Source: a virus
DNA length: 40,217 nt
IMG/VR virus record: IMGVR_UViG_3300042691_013591
Coordinates: 1-40,217 of that record
Direction: 5' to 3' (one strand)
The translations under genes were made by a program, and so were the position numbers. Within the stretch, counting starts at the first letter, position 1. Every line of letters starts with the position of its first letter. Below are positions 23,060 through 30,037 of this stretch, one piece after another. The notes beneath the pieces are model-generated. The model had not been told where the DNA came from. It did no database searches and worked only from the letters and a program-made list of their open reading frames with translations.

Positions 23060-24952
23060 ATGCCGATTACCGCCGTTAGCTACGCGCAACTGCTGAGCAA
23101 CCCGTCGCCACAGCAATGGTTCAGCAAAGCGGTGCGTGTGCCACAAAACACGACTGCGTTTCCCAAATGGGCGATCCGTGCATTTACCGGAGCGTCCACG
23201 CAGTCGGTTACGGCGCAAGCGGCAGCCGCGACAGCACTTGGGCAAGACCTTGCAGTTATTCTTGGCAGCATTACGGCAACGGCAGACCCTGCTATTGCGG
23301 TGGCCGCTGCACAGGCGTCTGGCCTCACGCTTGGTGGTCTGGTCGTCATCCCCGATGTGGCAGCGGTCAACGCTATTGCGCTGAACGGCACGGCGGCGCT
23401 TGGCGGGGTGATTGCGGTCTCTGGTGCGGCTATCGCCTCTGCGCTGGCGGCTGACGCAACGGCTACGGTTGGCTCGCCTCCCGGCGTGTTTGGCGAAGCA
23501 ATCACGGTGACGATCCTGCAAGACGGACGCACGGTGGCGACCAAGCGGCTGTTGAACACGCAGCTTCTGTTGACGCAGGGGACGTTCTCGTTTGCGCTCA
23601 CGGATGGCGAGCTGATGTCGCTCGCTGACGTTGACCTGTATCCGCTGTCAGTTCAAGCAACATGGGTGGCCAGTGACTCGGTAACGAGCATTGAACTCGA
23701 CGAGCTAGCCATTAACCTGCTAGCAAAATCGACAGCGCCGTCCGAGCCATCGACCCCAGCGCAGTCTGCGTCGGCTGGCTTTGCTACGGCCACCGCAGCC
23801 GGTGCCGCGCCAGTCATTACGGTGGGCGCAGTCACCGCTATCACTGGCGCAGCGCAAGCGGCCACGGCTGTTCCCGCGCCGACCGTAACGCTTGGCGGTA
23901 TTACGGTCACGACCTCTGAAGCCATTGCGACCGCGCTGGGGTTGTCGGCTACGGCTTCGCTCAGCGGCGTCACGGCGACCACGGCAGCAGCGACAGCCTC
24001 GGCGGTTGGCGAAACGCCGACCATTACGCTGGGTGCGTTGTCCGTCAACACTTCGGCAGCCGTCGCTTCGGCGGTTGGCGCTGCGCCAGCTATTACGCTT
24101 GGCGGCAGAACCGCCACGGCTGACCCCGCACTCGCTACGGCGACCGGCCTTACGGCTTCAGCCTCAAGCGGGGTGTTTCTGGTCACCAGCGCAGCGGTGG
24201 CGTCGGCTGTTGGTGCGACGCCAGCAGTTGGCGTGGGTGGCATCACGGTGTCCACTGGCTCAGCAACCGCCACCGCGACTGGTGTGACGCCAGTTATTTT
24301 GCTTGGTGGGCGTACGGCGACGACGACCGAAGCGACTGCAACGGCAGCCGCTGCAACGCCGACCATTGCGCTTGGAGGGCGCACGGCAACGGCTGCGGCA
24401 GCGAGCGCCTCAGCGGTTGGGAGTGCGCCAGTGGTCACGCTCGGCGGTCTCACCGTGGCGGCTGGCGCAGCGTCGGTGTCGGCCATTGGTGCAACGCCAA
24501 GCGTGATCCTTGGTGGGCGTACCGCCACCACGACACCGGCCGTGTCCATTGCGACCGGCACAGCGCCGGTCATTACCCTTGGCGCACTGACAGTCACCAC
24601 GCAAGCGGCCACCGTGTCGGCGTTTGGCTTTGCGCCCAGCATAACGCTTGGCGGTATTACCGTCACAACCGGCTCAGCCGCCGCGTCAGCCGTCGCGCGT
24701 CAGGCCATCTGGTCGTCGTTGCTGTCGGTCCCGCTGCCGTCAGCGGTCGGTACGGCGGTCGCGCTCGACGTCATGGCAGGCAAAGGCGTCAGCAGTTTTA
24801 TCACAGGGACGGTTCAGGTCGGCCATGCGTCGATCAGTGTGTCGAGTGCCGGTGCCGCCGTCATTCTTGTCTCTATGGGCTACGCGCCGCTGGCCGTTTC
24901 GTCGGCACAGGCAGCACCGGCCATCACCGTAACGTCACGAGGGGGAGCCTGA
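23060..24952 (+). CDS. Long repeat fibre-like protein
   Basis: A 630-residue protein dominated by Ala, Thr, Val and Gly. Degenerate repeats occur at residues 50-150. A unique domain follows at about 150-230 (AITVTILQDGRTVATKRLLN, LYPLSVQATWVASDSV). About 14 tandem 23-residue repeats fill residues 235-550, each reading roughly x-A-x-A-x-A-x-G-x-x-P-x-I-T-L-G-G-x-T-V-T-T. A C-terminal segment of about 80 residues has LPSAVGTAVALDV. The even hydrophobic spacing suggests a beta-solenoid or collapsed repeat fibre. It is probably an adhesive or spacer appendage; no known family was recognised. Confidence 0.6.
   Translation: MPITAVSYAQLLSNPSPQQWFSKAVRVPQNTTAFPKWAIRAFTGASTQSVTAQAAAATALGQDLAVILGSITATADPAIAVAAAQASGLTLGGLVVIPDVAAVNAIALNGTAALGGVIAVSGAAIASALAADATATVGSPPGVFGEAITVTILQDGRTVATKRLLNTQLLLTQGTFSFALTDGELMSLADVDLYPLSVQATWVASDSVTSIELDELAINLLAKSTAPSEPSTPAQSASAGFATATAAGAAPVITVGAVTAITGAAQAATAVPAPTVTLGGITVTTSEAIATALGLSATASLSGVTATTAAATASAVGETPTITLGALSVNTSAAVASAVGAAPAITLGGRTATADPALATATGLTASASSGVFLVTSAAVASAVGATPAVGVGGITVSTGSATATATGVTPVILLGGRTATTTEATATAAAATPTIALGGRTATAAAASASAVGSAPVVTLGGLTVAAGAASVSAIGATPSVILGGRTATTTPAVSIATGTAPVITLGALTVTTQAATVSAFGFAPSITLGGITVTTGSAAASAVARQAIWSSLLSVPLPSAVGTAVALDVMAGKGVSSFITGTVQVGHASISVSSAGAAVILVSMGYAPLAVSSAQAAPAITVTSRGGA
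23765..24709 (+). repeat. Tandem 69-bp / 23-residue coding repeats, about 14 copies
   Basis: Units such as AAATASAVGETPTITLGAL and GSATATATGVTPVILLGG recur every 69 bases. Copies differ enough at DNA level to be old, yet Pro-x-(I/V)-x-L-Gly-Gly and the Thr-rich end are kept. Confidence 0.8.
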
Positions 24953-24953
24953 C

Positions 24954-25337
24954 ATGGCCTTGCCTGAAGAGATTTTTTGCGACAACGATTTGCCAATCGC
25001 CGTGGGGCCAGTCAACCTGACGTCGTTTACGACCGGCGCGACCTCGCTTGGCACGGGCTTGGTAGTAAAAGCCATGATTTCGGCCAGCAACGCGCTTCCC
25101 GTCTCAGCCGGACAAGGCGGAACGCCGATTAACGCGGCGCTCACCATCACGCTCACCGAAGAAGCGGGGAGTACCGCCAATTACTTTGGCGGCTGGCAAG
25201 GCGGCGACCTCACCGCGCACCTGCTGCCGACTTACAAGGACCAGATCGTGTGGATCATCGTGTGGTCGGGCCAAGACTTCCGTGTCGCTGGCTCCTGCAC
25301 CGTCCGCGATGTCAGGCCGCTGGACGAGGCCGCATGA
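24954..25337 (+). CDS. Small structural protein at the end of the appendage block, unknown
   Basis: A 127-residue protein with beta-type core (NLTSFTTGATSLGTGLVVKA, AALTITLTEEAGSTANYFGG, DQIVWIIVWSGQDFRVAG). The layout 'a.i..~.n.~l.~t..ag.pi..A.v..~' is that of short virion or appendage proteins, but no family is named. GAGGGGG lies upstream of ATG 24954. It overlaps the next gene by ATGA. Confidence 0.6.
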   Translation: MALPEEIFCDNDLPIAVGPVNLTSFTTGATSLGTGLVVKAMISASNALPVSAGQGGTPINAALTITLTEEAGSTANYFGGWQGGDLTAHLLPTYKDQIVWIIVWSGQDFRVAGSCTVRDVRPLDEAA

Positions 25338-25639
25338 CCCCCACGTTTGGCCGCATCCTCCTCGTCGAGAAGAGTAAGGCGCTGATCGTGCCGCTGTCGG
25401 TGCCACCGTCATGGGCCAAAAAGAAGATCACGCTGGCGCTCTGCGACCTCGACAATGCACCGCTCGCCATGACGTTAGCCAAACAGGCCGCGTTCACCGG
25501 CCCCAGCATGGCGATTGCGTCGTACATGGCGCGAGACGTCGAGCTACATCTGATGCCGATCAGCGGGTCAAAGATTGCCATCGTCGCCAGTTGCGAGCTT
25601 GGCACCGTCGTCGATCACGCGACCGTCAGCGTTGCGTAG
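25334..25639 (+). CDS. Small unknown protein, last gene of the late block
   Basis: A 101-residue protein with hydrophobic strands (FGRILLVEKSKALIVPLSVP, GPSMAIASYMARDVELHLMP, SKIAIVASCELGTVV). ATG 25334 is preferred over earlier in-frame codons because it overlaps the previous stop (ATGA). It is the last gene before a strong terminator and the 1.5-kb gene-free region. Function not recognised. Confidence 0.6.
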   Translation: MTPTFGRILLVEKSKALIVPLSVPPSWAKKKITLALCDLDNAPLAMTLAKQAAFTGPSMAIASYMARDVELHLMPISGSKIAIVASCELGTVVDHATVSVA

Positions 25640-25650
25640 GGCACAAACGA

Positions 25651-25692
25651 AACCGGCTAGGTCTACTCTCGGGGGAGATGACCTAGCCGGTT
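25651..25692. terminator. Strong stem closing the late block
   Basis: AACCGGCTAGGTC (25651-25663) pairs perfectly with 25680-25692 over 13 bp. A second small stem TCTC/GAGA sits in the loop. The short T-run (GGTTTTAG) comes only after 25697, so termination may need the long stem itself. Confidence 0.75.
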
Positions 25693-25693
25693 C

Positions 25694-26261
25694 GTAGGTT
25701 TTAGTCCTTTCGGACGCCGGTAGTTTCGGGGCTTTCCTCGCGTCCACTCTCACGCAAACGCGGTACTCGCGGTCCTCTGTGCCGTTGCGAATGAACCTAC
25801 AGTAACTGGGCAAAACTGGCAAGTACCCAGACGAACAAAAACGTCTGGACATGACAAGGTTTACGCCTGTAGTACAAGGCGACCGTAGATGACGGCTGAC
25901 ATGAGGCTTTGATAAGCAGCGGGTGGTCCACTTGGTCCGCTCTGTCTCCGTCCTGTTTGTCACGCAGGAACCCCGCACAGAGGATAGACCAGTCGGCGCA
26001 GTAGACGCGCCGCGTCAGGCTCTTGCACTGACGCCATACACGCATACTACAGGCCCACGTTGCTCCTCAGCAGAGCGTGGATTCTTCTTCGCGTGTACGG
26101 GGCACTCCGTTATTTCGGCCACTTACCGCTGACAGTGGGCCGCGCCATAACCGAGAGTTAAAGACGCATCGCCGCGTTTACCGCGCCGACACCAGCACAA
26201 TATGCCGCCCGCCCACATTCGGCAAGCCTTTTCGTGGCCAGCCACGCCACAAGGTGGGCTT
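25694..26261 (+). ncRNA. Candidate large structured RNA, domain A
   Basis: No credible gene lies here; the open frames are Arg/Pro/Thr-rich, lack ribosome sites and do not tile the region. Nested perfect helices do: 25694-25700/25794-25800 encloses 25712-25717/25740-25745 and 25753-25757/25785-25789. Then come 25827-25833/25842-25848, 25951-25955/25965-25969, 25994-25999/26007-26012, 26013-26018/26028-26033, 26037-26043/26091-26097 (enclosing 26055-26059/26076-26080), 26116-26123/26134-26142, and a three-way element 26224-26261. Layout and size recall ornate phage RNAs such as GOLLD and ROOL, but I see no sequence match. Transcription is inferred only. Confidence 0.4.
26207..26217 (+). repeat. 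GCCCGCCCACA element, copy in gene-free region
   Basis: First copy of the 10-11 base motif that recurs from here to 37594 on the + strand. Confidence 0.6.
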
Positions 26262-26470
26262 ACAAGAGGTCACAAAAGTGCTCTTTTTGGTGTCATTAAG
26301 GCGACAGTAACCTGCCAGTAAGGCGCCATTTAGTCCTTAATACCCGAGCAAATTTGTGATATTTGGCCAAAATGTCACAAAAATGCTCTCTCCACGGCCT
26401 CGTAAGTCCTTTAAAATCAACAACTTACGCCATTTTAGCCTAGGTACTGCCAGAAAGCTATGCAACCTGC
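26262..26470. promoter_or_regulatory. AT-richer dyad cluster: candidate operator, promoter or origin
   Basis: This stretch is visibly AT-richer than its surroundings. It has a near-perfect dyad 26353-26381 (TTTGTGA ... TCACAAA) centred on TTTGGCCAAA (26362-26371). A 16-base direct repeat GTCACAAAAGTGCTCT occurs at 26269-26284 and again at 26374-26389 with one change. Inverted repeats are ATTAAGG/CCTTAAT (26295-26301/26335-26341) and CGTAAGT/ACTTACG (26401-26407/26423-26429). Such clustering fits a control region or replication origin; which one is not readable. Confidence 0.45.
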
Positions 26471-26538
26471 TATATTTCGACTAGTTCCACGACGGATGTC
26501 GTTGAACGGCAGGACAAAGCAGGACAGGCCGTCAGGCC

Positions 26539-26547
26539 GCCCGCCCA
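26539..26547 (+). repeat. GCCCGCCCA element, shortened copy
   Basis: Nine of ten motif bases, in the gene-free region upstream of domain B. Confidence 0.5.
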
Positions 26548-26573
26548 ACTGCAAGTACGGTCTCAACGGTTTG

Positions 26574-26700
26574 CCGATGCCTGAGCCGGTGCCCTTTGGT
26601 GGCACACATCGGAGCTTTTTGACAATTGATATGCAAACCCCTAGCGGTCGGCGCGGCCCGCCGCAACGCGCTAGGTGCGCTGGTAGGATGCCAGCGTTTT
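26574..26700 (+). ncRNA. Candidate structured RNA, domain B, ending in a terminator-like stem
   Basis: Three consecutive elements are visible: CCGATG/CATCGG (26574-26579/26607-26612) enclosing GTGCC/GGCAC (26589-26593/26601-26605); CTAGCG/CGCTAG (26641-26646/26669-26674) enclosing CGGCG/CGCCG (26649-26653/26659-26663); and CGCTGG/CCAGCG (26678-26683/26691-26696) followed by TTTT, a compact intrinsic terminator. The last stem could end an RNA starting in or before the AT-rich cluster. Confidence 0.4.
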
Positions 26701-26773
26701 CAGAGTCGAACCCGTCAGCCTAGCTGACCAGTGTGATGTGCTACCGATGCGATAGTCGATAGCAGCTTCCGCC

Positions 26774-26782
26774 GCCCGCCCA
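26774..26782 (+). repeat. GCCCGCCCA element, shortened copy
   Basis: Another copy in gene-free sequence, with GCC before it as in the intergenic copies. Confidence 0.5.
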
Positions 26783-26964
26783 GTGCGACGGCAGATGGCA
26801 ACGTGCGCTGGCAGTTGTCGTGTTGCAATTACGCAAAATCTACTGAACGATGCTCTCGGACAGCCCACACAATGTGGTGGCGCTCAGTGCCATGTAGTCG
26901 ATGGCCAGTGTTCCGCGTTCGGCGGTGAGTGAGCGATGCGATCAAGATTGACCCATAAGCTCTG

Positions 26965-26984
26965 GTAGCAGCGGTGACTGCTAC
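26965..26984 (+). other. Hairpin in gene-free region
   Basis: GTAGCAG (26965-26971) and CTGCTAC (26978-26984) pair perfectly around a 6-nt loop. Nearby, GTCAGC/GCTGAC (26714-26719/26723-26728) forms another stem. Apart from these stems, 26701-27060 shows no gene. Confidence 0.4.
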
Positions 26985-27068
26985 TCGCGACGCCATGCCA
27001 TGCCCTTGCCATGTCGCGAAAACGGTGCGTGTGAATCGCCCGTGCAAGCGTATGTCCAACCATTCAAC

Positions 27069-27104
27069 CGCATCGGCTGGAGCCTAGCAATTCCAGCCGG
27101 TGCG
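27069..27104 (+). other. 13-bp leader hairpin before the first early gene
   Basis: Arms 27069-27081 and 27092-27104 pair over 13 bp with one G-U and a 10-nt loop. It lies 50 bases before ATG 27158, so it may be an attenuator or leader stem. No T tract follows. Confidence 0.55.
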
Positions 27105-27124
27105 CCTGTAGTGCCTTCGTCCTA

Positions 27125-27160
27125 GCCCGCCCACACACAACCGCTCTGGTGCCTACCATG
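27125..27160 (+). repeat. Intergenic element, copy 1 (motif plus start-associated sequence)
   Basis: GCCCGCCCACACACA at 27125-27139 is followed by CTGGTGCCTACC directly before ATG 27158. Confidence 0.65.
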
Positions 27161-27520
27161 CTTCGCTCCAACGAACACGAACTCTCGATGTCCTACGCCT
27201 CCCGTACCTCTGGCACGTACTCGCGCTACGAAACGCCAGCCGAACTCCTCACCCCAACTCAGCTCGCCAAGTCTGCTATCGCCAACATCGAAGCACTGGT
27301 CAAGCGCGGTCTTTCCTACGACGAGATTGCAGACCTCGTTGAGACCCGCACCAACCATCCCAGCGCCGTCGTCGCGCTCGGCTTCATCATCATGCAGCAC
27401 CGCCTCACTGGCGGCGAAATCCTCCGCAAGTCCCGCAAGCTCATCGTCACCTGCTCGTTCACGCACGCTGTCGTTGAGCGGCTTGCGCTGCGCTGCGACA
27501 TCATCTGGTCCAAGCTTTAA
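27158..27520 (+). CDS. Early-region protein of unknown function
   Basis: A 120-residue basic, mostly helical protein (PTQLAKSAIANIEALVKRGLSYDEIADLVETRTN, with TNHPSAVVALGFIIMQHRL). The segment 'lvkrGlsydeIAdlv' resembles a helix-turn-helix half, so DNA binding is possible but unproven. ATG 27158 is chosen over GTG 27149 because the same CTGGTG-CTACC-ATG context precedes other early genes. It is the first gene after the gene-free region, and likely expressed early. Confidence 0.65.
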   Translation: MLRSNEHELSMSYASRTSGTYSRYETPAELLTPTQLAKSAIANIEALVKRGLSYDEIADLVETRTNHPSAVVALGFIIMQHRLTGGEILRKSRKLIVTCSFTHAVVERLALRCDIIWSKL

Positions 27521-27525
27521 TCGCC

Positions 27526-27575
27526 GCCCGCCCACACACTTCCTCACACTTCCACAACACACGGTGACTCCCATG
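27526..27575 (+). repeat. Intergenic element, copy 2
   Basis: GCCCGCCCACACACT at 27526-27540 begins seven bases after the stop. The spacer ends with GGTGACTCCC before ATG 27573. Confidence 0.65.
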
Positions 27576-27986
27576 CCTGCTCCGCTTTTTTCGACCGCCA
27601 ACGCTCCCGCCAAAAGCATGGCCAACTTTCTTGCCGCGCACATCGCCGACCTGATCGACCGAGGCGACATCGAACACAACCCCAAGCTCACGGCCATGGC
27701 CGAATGGCCGCTGGCGCGAATCATCAACGCCGCCCTCGACACCGAACGCCGCGCTGGTAGCGACATCGCGCGACAGTACGACGCCGATTTCTTTCTCGCC
27801 CTTGGCGAAGCGGTCATGATGCTAGAGATGGACAAGATGTACGTCACGCGCGTTCGCATCTTCCGCCCTGACGTCGGCACCGCGTACGAGATTTTGACGC
27901 GCGGCGTCCAGATGTCCCCGTCTGCACGGCTCATGTACCTGCTGCGCGGCGCGTTCAACGAGCATCGCTTCGGCGTCGCGCACTAA
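27573..27986 (+). CDS. Early-region protein of unknown function
   Basis: A 137-residue mostly helical protein (MANFLAAHIADLIDRGDIEHN, WPLARIINAALDTERRAGSDI, FFLALGEAVMMLEMDKMYVTR). No metal or nucleotide motif is seen. The motif-bearing spacer with GGTGA precedes ATG 27573. Short acidic and basic helical proteins in a row suggest host-takeover functions, but this is inference from position only. Confidence 0.65.
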   Translation: MPAPLFSTANAPAKSMANFLAAHIADLIDRGDIEHNPKLTAMAEWPLARIINAALDTERRAGSDIARQYDADFFLALGEAVMMLEMDKMYVTRVRIFRPDVGTAYEILTRGVQMSPSARLMYLLRGAFNEHRFGVAH

Positions 27987-27990
27987 CGCC

Positions 27991-28021
27991 GCCGCCCACA
28001 CTCTCACTGGTGACTACCATG
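27991..28021 (+). repeat. Intergenic element, copy 3
   Basis: GCCGCCCACACTCTCAC at 27991-28007 is followed by TGGTGACTACC directly before ATG 28019; a shortened GCC-GCCC version. Confidence 0.65.
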
Positions 28022-28297
28022 GCCTCACTGTTCAGCGTAGCCGACGCCACCGCGCAAGCCCAACGCATCATCGCCGCGTTCATTCACGACGGTGAGTACG
28101 AGCTGCGCGACCTCGCCTACCTCATGATGCCGCACACCCGTAACTGGCGCGGCGCGTTTCTGTCGCTCGCCATGCTCGACGCGATGGTCGGCGGCACATA
28201 CGCCAAGCAATACGATGGCGTCCCGTCCGACTACGAAACAGCCATCGTCATGCTCACGCGACTGTGCGAGCAGTTAGACCTCTACTTCTCCCTGTAA
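28019..28297 (+). CDS. Early-region protein of unknown function
   Basis: A 92-residue helical protein (ATAQAQRIIAAFIHDGEYEL, MLDAMVGGTYAKQYDGVPSDYETAIVML). ATG 28019 is chosen over GTG 28010, because GGTGACTACC is the start-associated sequence here. No family recognised. The pattern of hydrophobic residues suggests a small helix bundle. Confidence 0.6.
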   Translation: MASLFSVADATAQAQRIIAAFIHDGEYELRDLAYLMMPHTRNWRGAFLSLAMLDAMVGGTYAKQYDGVPSDYETAIVMLTRLCEQLDLYFSL

Positions 28298-28312
28298 CCA
28301 ACTGGTGCCTTT

Positions 28313-28618
28313 ATGACCCGTACTATCTCTGTCCGCTGGTTTGCGATGACTGGCGAATACATCGTCCGCATCGACGGCAACCGCAACACCGACTACTTCG
28401 CGACTGATCCCATCGACGCCATCGAAACCGCCGACGCGATGGCTGACGAGGTGCGCCGTAGCGGCGCAGAGCATATCGACGTCACCGTGGACGCCACGAC
28501 CCGTCGCCGTGCGCTGAACCAGTCTGGCCTCAGGAAGCACTGGCACCGGACCCACGCTATTCGTATCCGCAGTGTACCAAACGAACCAACGCTGCCAAAG
28601 CTTGGCACCGCGCGGTAA
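28313..28618 (+). CDS. Early-region protein of unknown function
   Basis: A 101-residue protein with an N-terminal alpha/beta part (TISVRWFAMTGEYIVRIDGN, then DAIETADAMADEVRRSGAEHIDVTVDATT) and a basic tail (RRRALNQSGLRKHWHRTHAIRIRS). The basic tail could bind nucleic acid. CTGGTGCCTTT precedes ATG 28313. No homologous family is apparent. Confidence 0.6.
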   Translation: MTRTISVRWFAMTGEYIVRIDGNRNTDYFATDPIDAIETADAMADEVRRSGAEHIDVTVDATTRRRALNQSGLRKHWHRTHAIRIRSVPNEPTLPKLGTAR

Positions 28619-28623
28619 CCGCA

Positions 28624-28658
28624 GCCCGCCCACACACTCTCACGCTGGAGCACAAATG
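28624..28658 (+). repeat. Intergenic element, copy 4 (fullest match)
   Basis: GCCCGCCCACACACTCTCAC at 28624-28643 is followed by GCTGGAGCACAA and ATG 28656. Confidence 0.7.
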
Positions 28659-28901
28659 ATTTTTGAACGCTGGTCGCGTCTCGTGATTACCGAAAGCGAT
28701 ACGCACTACAACTACCGCGTCTACCTGCGCGACGCCCGAGGCGAGTACGTCTTCATGTCGGCAACGACACTGAAGACCGCAACAAGTGCGGAAGCGTTCG
28801 CGCAGAGCGCCGAATCCGCGCGAGTCATGGCAGCCCAGTCAACGGTTGCGCCAGCGACACTCAACGCGCCGCCGCAAGGACGCGCCAACCCGTTCTCCTG
28901 A
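28656..28901 (+). CDS. Early-region protein of unknown function
   Basis: An 81-residue protein with a beta-rich start (FERWSRLVITESDTHYNYRVYLRDARGEYVFMSATTL) and an Ala/Pro-rich tail. GGAG lies at 28647-28650, five bases before ATG 28656. There are no cysteines. The tail end is weakly constrained in appearance. Function unknown. Confidence 0.6.
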   Translation: MIFERWSRLVITESDTHYNYRVYLRDARGEYVFMSATTLKTATSAEAFAQSAESARVMAAQSTVAPATLNAPPQGRANPFS

Positions 28902-28908
28902 CCAACTA

Positions 28909-29175
28909 ATGACCACATTTAATCGCCCACGCATCATCGACGCGCTGCCAACCGCCGCGCGTCTTGAGCTGTTCGACGCGCTCCGCGCTGCCTACGACGA
29001 AATCAAAGATGACATCCCGCTCGGTATGGAGCGGTTCGACATCATCGAAGAAATCATCAACGACGCGGAGTTCTTCGAGAAGTATCCCAAAGCAGACGAC
29101 ATCTTGCAGCACATGATTTATCGGTACGGCTACAAGGACGTATTCAAGCAATTGTCCCTGACGTTCACTTTCTGA
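28909..29175 (+). CDS. Early-region protein of unknown function
   Basis: An 88-residue acidic helical protein (AARLELFDALRAAYDEIKDD, ERFDIIEEIINDAEFFEKYP, ADDILQHMIYRYGYKDVFKQL). The charge and size resemble phage inhibitors that mimic DNA or bind host factors, but this is speculation. It begins seven bases after the previous stop, with no Shine-Dalgarno visible. Confidence 0.6.
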   Translation: MTTFNRPRIIDALPTAARLELFDALRAAYDEIKDDIPLGMERFDIIEEIINDAEFFEKYPKADDILQHMIYRYGYKDVFKQLSLTFTF

Positions 29176-29186
29176 GGCGCTAAACC

Positions 29187-29276
29187 ATGACGCACAGTCG
29201 GCCACCGCCGAACGCCACACCGCCACACCGATGCTGCCACCCAAACGCGCAGTCATCGCAAACCTTTCAACCATAG
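29187..29276 (+). CDS. Possible 29-residue small ORF
   Basis: ATG 29187 opens a 29-codon frame with His, Pro, Gln and Cys (PPHRCCHPNAQSSQ). It fills the 108-base gap between two genes. There is no Shine-Dalgarno and composition is skewed, so it may not be translated. Confidence 0.2.
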   Translation: MTHSRPPPNATPPHRCCHPNAQSSQTFQP

Positions 29277-29283
29277 AATCCGT

Positions 29284-29544
29284 ATGCGATACCCAAACAC
29301 GACCTCAAACAGAGGTGCGCTGGTCGCGCTGTCGAACGTCCTAGAGACCATTGGCGTCCGACGACGATCTCCGCAAACGCCCCTCATGGACATCAATGGC
29401 CGATTCACCAAGGCCATCCATCTGTGCTCAACGTGTGTTGGCACTGGAACGCTTGCCGGACTTCCGCTCGCGTTTGACCGCCCGCCCACGCTCGACACGA
29501 AAGGCCAGCCGTGCGATCACTGCGCGGTGCCGATCTATGAGTGA
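29284..29544 (+). CDS. Small zinc-finger-like protein
   Basis: An 86-residue protein with two CxxC pairs: LCSTCVGTGTL and PCDHCAVP. Their spacing (about 27 residues) and the CxxCxGxG opening resemble a single DnaJ-type or rubredoxin-like zinc knuckle. It would bind one zinc and could contact protein or nucleic acid. It overlaps the next gene, which also ends in a zinc ribbon, suggesting the two act together. A GCCCGCCCAC motif lies inside this gene at 29480-29489. Confidence 0.6.
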   Translation: MRYPNTTSNRGALVALSNVLETIGVRRRSPQTPLMDINGRFTKAIHLCSTCVGTGTLAGLPLAFDRPPTLDTKGQPCDHCAVPIYE

Positions 29545-30037
29545 GGCGTTCACCGAAGCCGAGCTGAACGAGGCGTTCATGCGCGTCGCCAACCCGACCG
29601 ACTGGCGCAAGCCGATCTGTCGAACGCTCATTGTCAAAGATGAGCGCGAGATACGCGCTATTGCCCAATCCGTCGAACTGCTCGCTGGCGGCGGCTGCAA
29701 AGTGCAGACGTACCGCCGCCGAAGCGGTGAGCTAAGCGCCACGTTCCGCGCTCCCGGCCACTACGCGCTGGTCAACCGATCCGAACTCTCACCGGAGGAA
29801 CGCAGCAGACTGTTGAATGGCGGCTTTATCCAGCAAGTCGCCCACGCCGTCGATGTCGATGTGCAAACCAAAACCATCACGCTCCGATGCGTACGATGTG
29901 GAAGACTCTCACTAGAACGCTTGCCCGAGTCCTCGTCGGACTACGAGATGCTACGCCTCTCCGTCCAATGGTCGTCCGGCGCAAGCGGTCGCGTACACCG
30001 CTGTCAGGTGTGCGACCGTCCCGAGGTACCATCATGA
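29537..30037 (+). CDS. Unknown protein with C-terminal zinc ribbon
   Basis: A 166-residue protein. The N-terminal helix (EAFTEAELNEAFMRVANP) is followed by an alpha/beta region (RTLIVKDEREIRAIAQSVELL, CKVQTYRRRSGELSATFRAPGHY). The C-terminus has two CxxC pairs, LRCVRCGRL and RCQVCDRP, a zinc ribbon. ATG 29537 overlaps the upstream stop by eight bases. Such ribbons are common in phage transcription or DNA-binding factors, but no specific family is recognised. Confidence 0.6.
   Translation: MSEAFTEAELNEAFMRVANPTDWRKPICRTLIVKDEREIRAIAQSVELLAGGGCKVQTYRRRSGELSATFRAPGHYALVNRSELSPEERSRLLNGGFIQQVAHAVDVDVQTKTITLRCVRCGRLSLERLPESSSDYEMLRLSVQWSSGASGRVHRCQVCDRPEVPS

Noticed and set aside
23653-24666. 337-codon open frame on the - strand
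   Set aside because: It mirrors the 69-bp repeats of the + strand gene; repeated GC-rich codons keep all frames open. No ribosome site or operon context.
23765-24709. CRISPR-like array
   Set aside because: The 69-bp repeats are in frame inside a gene, without unique spacers between identical repeats.
26619-26647. TTGACA in the gene-free region
   Set aside because: No acceptable -10 at 16-18 bases; the -35 match alone is not enough.
25923-26723. Three short + strand open frames in the gene-free region (near 25923, 26077 and 26460)
   Set aside because: Arg/Pro/Thr-rich, no ribosome sites, and they cut across the predicted helices.
26678-26760. tRNA-like string on the - strand (GGGTTCGACTC)
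   Set aside because: T-stem does not pair, the putative anticodon stem has a 3-nt loop, and no acceptor stem can be built.
27122-27958. 278-codon open frame on the - strand
   Set aside because: Opposes two + genes with proper starts and conserved spacers; no Shine-Dalgarno.
29231-29343. 37-codon ORF between early genes
   Set aside because: Overlaps the start of a zinc-finger gene, has no ribosome site, and its composition is skewed.
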